Shown: positions 59,271 through 64,000 of the stretch, in pieces
How positions within the stretch are numbered: position 1 is the stretch's first letter
Layout of the letters: each line of letters begins with the position of its first letter
Source: Pomphorhynchus laevis
Lineage: Eukaryota > Acanthocephala > Palaeacanthocephala > Echinorhynchida > Pomphorhynchidae
Assembly (NCBI GenBank): GCA_012934845.2
Contig: WNNJ02000732.1
Coordinates: forward strand, 62,001 to 126,000
Direction: 5' to 3'
Length of the DNA stretch: 64,000 nt
Position numbers and translations under genes: made by a program
The notes under the pieces: model-generated
Database searches by the model: none
What the model was told of the DNA's origin: nothing
The model's input: the letters and a program-made list of their open reading frames with translations, nothing else

Positions 59271-59528
59271 TTTTTCTTAAAGTTGGTTCTCCTATTAGGT
59301 GCATGATTTATTTTGTTATTGTTCTTAAATTTTAAATTGCATATTTTTGGATGTTGCGACACAAAACGAATTTATATAAATTTAGAAATATTTCATCAAG
59401 TAAAAGTGGAAGCTACAAGTTTAATCTTTATGTTTTTATAATATAACTGCTTATAATATGACCAGCGTGTACCACATTTTTCTAATATTAAAAACAAGCT
59501 AGCTTATAAAACAAAATAGCTTACAACT

Positions 59529-59546
59529 TGCTCACGTTACATCATT
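59529..59546 (-). repeat. Terminal inverted repeat, right
   Basis: On the minus strand AATGATGTAACGTGAGCA, one base away from the CATTGAC copy at 59548-59554. Similarity to the left end stops after the 18 bases. Confidence 0.8.
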
Positions 59547-59547
59547 A

Positions 59548-60195
59548 CATTGACGCAAACACATTTGTGTTCTGACTGTATATACGACGGAAAATATTGA
59601 CTCCAATAAGATCATCAAGAATAGACAGCGACGCAGCATTGCCTTTAACGTTTAAATGCTGTTCAAATCCGTAAAGATTAACGTACCATGGCGGTGCTGC
59701 TGGATAAATATAGTATATTATAAATCCTATACAATTAAGCAGCAAGAATTCTATCGAAAATTTCAAATAGTGATATTTATTGTGGAGGTAGAGATAGAGC
59801 GCAAATCCGAATGGTATTGTAAGCCAGTTGATATAAAATAGTCCACACAGCACAAGTACGGACATGTTTGGCGTAGTGGTGAAATATTCATTGAATGTAA
59901 TTCTAGTACCATTACAATTAATATTAAATAAGTACTTCTCAAGAACGTAGAGTTCTCGAATCTTCAGTCTGTTATAACTGTAGCTCGGAAAAGCACGCAT
60001 AGAATCATACACTGCCCCGTATATTAGATAGGGAGTAAGAGCAATTATCAGTCGTTTAGCCTTTTGCGATTTGAAATAACACAAGATTATTGCAATATAG
60101 ATCAGAATATGCTTTAGTTGTATGCCACCGACGATAAAATTGAACCATATGAAATATATAAATGAAAGGATTATACAATAAAATACAGCTGACAT
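59548..60195 (-). CDS. PAP2-superfamily lipid enzyme, N-terminal coding block
   Basis: 216 codons from ATG (60195) to NVFASM. There are about five hydrophobic segments: residues 3-23, 26-40, 50-64, 110-137 and 147-165. Between them lie IYGAVYDSMRAFPSYSYNRL (54-78), LEKYLF, NEYF and PAAPPWYVNLYGFE (165-178). The last of these, followed by NVFASM and then PSMHSAYP in the second block, is the signature of Bacteroidota-type inositol-phosphorylceramide synthase/PAP2 proteins as I recall them. Total length would be 358 residues, close to that family. The last codon abuts a TAA that belongs to the intervening sequence. No other exon was found upstream. Confidence 0.8.
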
Positions 60196-60551
60196 CCAAT
60201 AATTTGATTAAGCCAAGTTATCTTGCTTAAATATCGGAAAAAAATACACTCTTATATCATCTAGAAAGAGTAACAAAAAATGTCTGTACATTTTTTAATT
60301 AGTCACAAAAAGGGCATTAAAATGTGACATTTTTAGTGCAATTATTAAAAGCGACTTTATACCTCGCATTTGTGACATTTAAAATTGTGTTATGTACAAT
60401 AATACCAATTCTTTTCAATGCATCCATTTTCTTAATTGTACTGCCAGTAAAAATAGGTTTCAGCAAGATAAATAACAAAGCTAAAAAAATATTTCCCTCT
60501 TTTTTTATTTTCAACTATCCTCCTTGGATAGTCGAAGTTCATTAACTACAG
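60196..60551. other. Upstream flank of the PAP2 gene
   Basis: A 356-bp AT-rich stretch between the start codon and the hAT MITE. No clear TATA box or initiator could be defended. Frames on both strands are low-complexity and probably chance. Confidence 0.4.
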
Positions 60552-60829
60552 CAGAGGTGACCAACACTTTTCGATGAAGTGCCAATTTCCCTTTCAGATA
60601 ATATCAAATGCTCCAATTTTTGTTGCAAGAACCCACACATGTTTTAAATATTTGTCCTTTTCAATCAAAAACGTTAAAAAATATATAACTTTGTTTTCGT
60701 TAATAACTAAAGTGTTCAAACTAACTTTTGGAAATAATCGTAAAATAACTGAAAATTTTTATTAACAACTTTATAAGAAAAATCCCGTCTTTATTAAAAA
60801 GATAATGCGCCATGAGTTGGCCACCTCTA
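60552..60829. mobile_element. hAT-type MITE with perfect 8-bp target duplication
   Basis: Ends CAGAGGTGACCAAC and GTTGGCCACCTCTA are inverted repeats (two mismatches in 14), typical of hAT elements. They are flanked by an exact 8-bp duplication AACTACAG at 60544-60551 and 60830-60837, the size made by hAT transposases. It is 278 bp long, AT-rich, with no transposase. It lies about 360 bp upstream of the PAP2 start codon and may affect its promoter. Confidence 0.85.
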
Positions 60830-60964
60830 AACTACAGAACAATTAAATATTAAAAAACTAAAAATTATTTAATAAATGCATATTTTAAACTAAGATATTA
60901 TAAAAATAATATCAAACAAATTATTTAAATTTATTTAAAAATAAATTTATACTCTCTAGTGGAA

Positions 60965-61350
60965 ATTCTTTTATGGATGGATAATAAACAAAGTGCTTTT
61001 TATTAGAATAAGGCACACTAGATAATCGAATTTCATCAGAGGTAATACGTCATCGGCACGTGTTTGGCCTCGCTGATATGTAGGGTTGAAAAATAGGGGT
61101 CAAAACCTGATAACATAGCAGTTCATCCTGATGACCTCTAATCCTTGTTCTGATACATCGTTCCGTTATTTATTAGTCAATTCATAAACATTGAATTTTA
61201 TTTTCAATTTCAATTTTTTATTTTAACTTGATATAAATTATATTAAATATTATAACAATTATTTATTATTTAATTATTTAATTATTAAATTTTATTTAAT
61301 AATATTTTTTATTTATAAATAGTATAAAATACGTAAACCCAGTTATTTTA
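60965..61350 (-). repeat. Repeat X, complete copy, reverse
   Basis: Begins ttatggatggataataaa and includes the module between attagaataagg and ccttgttctgatacat, with aaacctgataacatagcag and cctgatgacctctaatcc. It ends with an AT-rich body and tacgtaaacccagtta. GAAAC has become CAAAAC and stem 2 has mismatches, so its module is decayed. Confidence 0.7.
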
Positions 61351-61351
61351 T

Positions 61352-61795
61352 ATGATTAGCATGTTATTAGCCCAGCTGTTATGTTGGGTTAAGGAATAGG
61401 GTCCGAAACCTGATAACATAGCAGTTTCTCGTGATGACCTCGAATCCTTATTCTGATACATCGTATGTTATTTATTAGTCAATTCGTAAAAAATGACTTT
61501 TATTTTAAATTTCAATTTTTTATTTTAACTTGATATAAAATATGTAAAATCTTATATAACAATTATTTATTATTTATTATTTAACTATAATTTTATTGTT
61601 ATTATTATTTTTAAATTTTATTATTATTATTTTGTTGAATTGACAAATAGGGCCCGTTAGAGGGTTACCTTTAATTTTATGTTTTACTAATAAAGAAAAT
61701 AAATTGAAAAAAAAATTATTTTTAAATCGGCATGTTTATGTTAAATTATTATTATTTTTATAATTATATTAAATACGTAGACTCAGTTAGCTGAT
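61352..61795 (-). repeat. Repeat X, second reverse copy
   Basis: The module part runs from 61352 to about 61465 (agctgttatgttgggtt, ggtccgaaacctgataac, catagcagtttctcgtgatg) and the body ends tacgtagactcagttagctg at 61766-61790. Its stem 2 (CTGTTATGTT/AACATAGCAG) is a compensatory variant of copy 1. The body contains a taataaag-rich insertion near 61640-61720. Confidence 0.65.
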
Positions 61796-61914
61796 TTGAT
61801 TTGTACTTTTGAATTAAGTCTAAGCTACAAAGAACAAAGTCTTTATTTTTAAACACAAATTGTCAGCCTCCATTGATGATGCTGATTTTTATGCATGAAT
61901 AGTAACTAATATAC

Positions 61915-62110
61915 TCTGTGTTAGAATAAGATATTACGCTAGATTATCAAAAATAATCAGAGGAAATACATTATGCCATTTATTTGACCCTTTGTCATTT
62001 TGGATTGAAAAATATGGGACGAAGTCTGATAACGTAGAAATTCTTTTGTTGACCTACAATCTTTATTCAAATACATGTGGTATATTATTAATTAATCAGT
62101 TTAAGATTAA
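61915..62110 (-). repeat. Repeat X module, diverged reverse copy
   Basis: gttagaataagatattacgc opens it; cagaggaaatacattatgcc and acgaagtctgataacgta follow; it closes with caatctttattcaaatacat. The order is as in the other modules, but the stems are mostly lost. The three X copies lie in a row in the same orientation. Confidence 0.55.
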
Positions 62111-62539
62111 TACTAGGCCATAAAATTCTTTTGTGAGAATAAGATATTTCCATTTATAAATTTATTTAAAAATTCAAATACTTAGTAACATCCACTAAGT
62201 GATCTTATATGTTGTTTCTTCCAATAAGTTTTACTCAAATCGTTGCATTCATGACTTAATTTACATAAGTAAGAAGGTATTAGAATTATTTTCAATGCTT
62301 TTCGATCAGCTACAATTAATAGTTTTTACTTAACATCAACAAAACGTTGAATAAATAAATGGGTTTTAAATTTAAAGACATACAATACAAAGAAGGAAAT
62401 TAAAATCAAAGTTGACAGAAAAAATCTTAGTCAATATCTTCAAAACAGGATGAAATATATGTTTTCTGATTGGTACGAGATATGAGTTGAGGCTGGCTTG
62501 AGAGCTTTAAAATTTAGACCTTGGCATCGCTAGCATACA

Positions 62540-64000
62540 CAAACGCGACACCTTGCGATCAAGACAACCAGGATCTGCCACACACCATAGGTATTAATTG
62601 CGGCGCACGATTGAAGGCAATCTCGACATGAGGAGCTTAAGAGACCTTAGTCTTTGTTCAGGGTCCGTCCTCTTGAAAAGTAAACAAACCCCGAGATGGC
62701 CCATGTGGTGCATATACACTTTATTTCTTAATAACAAATATTGCGCTTGTTTCAGAACAAATCTTACTATATTCAGGACAATAGAATTTGTTCAAATCGA
62801 ATCCGCCTGCCCAGTTCACCGAATGCCGGAGCCAGTTATCTTACACGACGTGTGAAAGAAAATTGGTTGGTTTATCAAAAAGGCGGGAAATGCTGAGGTT
62901 ACCATTCTATTTTATTTTTCCTTTTATGCAGGTGTGCCACTAAAGATCAACACTTGCCTATTGAAAGAGTTAAGGAAAAGGTTGGATACGTGCAGATAGC
63001 CTTTTAATCTATTGAACATGTTAATCATCCTCTCTGGCACTTAATGTAACCTGAATGATAACATCAAAATGGAGTGGTGACGCTGTCAAAGATTAAAAAA
63101 GTGAAGAAAATCAGTTAGAGCGAGTTTCGAACTGTAGTCTTGACAGAACTGATGTACTTCGGCCACTGCTAAAAGACACGGAGGCTAGCAGCATAAAAAT
63201 CGTGATTTCCTTTCTCTTACAGTCTGTCAAAAGTTGGCAGACTCGAGAGGATATGACGGAATGATCTTCGGAGAATCTTGGCGCGGTATTTCATCAATTC
63301 AGGATGTCTGTAACTAACAAGTCACTGCTCTTAAAACTACACCATGACGTTAGGAGTTGTGGCAAAGTAGTAGCTACATAATTGTGATGGGTGATAAACT
63401 GCTCCAAAACTCTGTTAATATTAATTACCCATATCCAACCAGACGCATTTTGCTTCTAACTAACTTATTTTTGAATATCTACCAAAATAAAGACTGCAAA
63501 TGCGTAGAAAGAGCAATATGTGCTATATCCTTCGACAGCTAGAAATAGTAACGTGCTTTCCAGTATTCATTCGTGATAGTTTGCTTAAAATAATAAGATA
63601 TATTCAGAAGGTGAAGCATCTTGGCAATGACCTTAAGTTTTATTAGTAGAACTGAAAATGCGATCTTTGTAGGCAATCGAAAAATCGCGGTGGATTCTGG
63701 GTAAGGTAAGAGATAAACCGGGTCAAACTTGCATTGCTTATTAAGGAGAGGAGTCTGATTGACACTTGGAAAATGATCACTCTGATTTGGTCAAAGTCGA
63801 ACCTTCTCTTAAGCAAAGTATCATCCTCTATCATCCATTATAGTAAATCATGTAAGGTAGTCTTGGGGTGTTTGGATTGCGTACATAAGAGGGCTTGAGC
63901 AGATAGTTCGTTCCAATATATGCGGATGTCAATCAACATAGGATGATTGCACCAAGCCAACGATTAGTCTTGTTGTTGAAGTCACATAGTTTCATGTCAT
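62540..64000 (-). mobile_element. LINE family B, EN and RT-end pieces
   Basis: Reading on the minus strand from the right edge, LCDFNNKTNRWLGAI (near 63950; a GDFN-type motif) and then NQSDHFPSVNQTPLLNKQ (about 63790-63740) make up an EN domain. The latter matches the 3.05-3.17 kb block. At 62730-62560 the DNA matches the RT 3' part near 59.03-59.12 kb (tctcgggtttg-type, then cttctcatgtcgagrttacc). The section between (62.9-63.6 kb) shows no firm motif. The element continues beyond the window. Confidence 0.55.

Noticed and set aside
60317-60545. Overlapping hydrophobic frames on both strands upstream of the PAP2 gene
   Set aside because: They are AT-rich low-complexity translations on opposite strands of the same bases. 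No homology pattern or start context supports either.

Overview
The window is AT-rich animal DNA, most likely from an invertebrate. It has no operons or bacterial gene spacing. It is packed with non-LTR retrotransposons (LINEs) of several families, Ty3/Gypsy remnants, AT-rich short repeats, palindromes and a hAT-type MITE. I cannot name the species. Only one gene looks like a resident gene; nearly every other long reading frame belongs to a mobile element.

Layout. 1-10.8 kb: LINE pieces (families B, C, D) around one almost complete family A element (3.54-7.78 kb) with a whole ORF1 and an ORF2 carrying one frameshift. 10.8-14.3 kb: a Gypsy integrase remnant and two copies of AT-rich repeat X, one of which sits in a resolvable empty site. 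14.3-29.9 kb: a nearly unbroken LINE block. It holds an A-type reverse transcriptase (RT) remnant, a C copy, a minus-strand A-type element with an intact RT frame, an old A-type copy, a full-length C element and a second C element joined to its tail. 29.9-39 kb: a LINE with an R2-like C-terminal domain, an A-type fragment, two Gypsy fragments and a D-type LINE. 39-41.6 kb: palindromic H elements bearing hammerhead-like cores. 41.6-47 kb: a minus-strand C element, a miniature C derivative and a second R2-like piece. 47-50.8 kb: AT-rich DNA with no gene seen.

The resident gene lies on the minus strand at 60195-50815. It encodes a multi-pass PAP2-superfamily enzyme resembling bacterial (Bacteroidota-type) inositol-phosphorylceramide synthases and lipid phosphatases. 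Its two coding blocks (216 and 142 codons) join exactly across the conserved catalytic motif. They are separated by 8304 bp bounded by an 18-bp inverted repeat and a 7-bp direct repeat (CATTGAC). No GT-AG pair fits the coding junction, so this is either a transposon-derived non-canonical intron or an insertion that broke the gene.

Inside that interval lie LINE B pieces and five copies of an 86-nt module. Its stems change sequence in a compensatory way, predicting a conserved RNA pseudoknot closed by an outer stem. A related fold appears in repeat X. These modules, the hammerhead-like H palindromes and the odd interruption of the PAP2 gene are the most unusual content here. Coordinates of decayed elements are approximate; similarity statements come from reading, not from alignment software.
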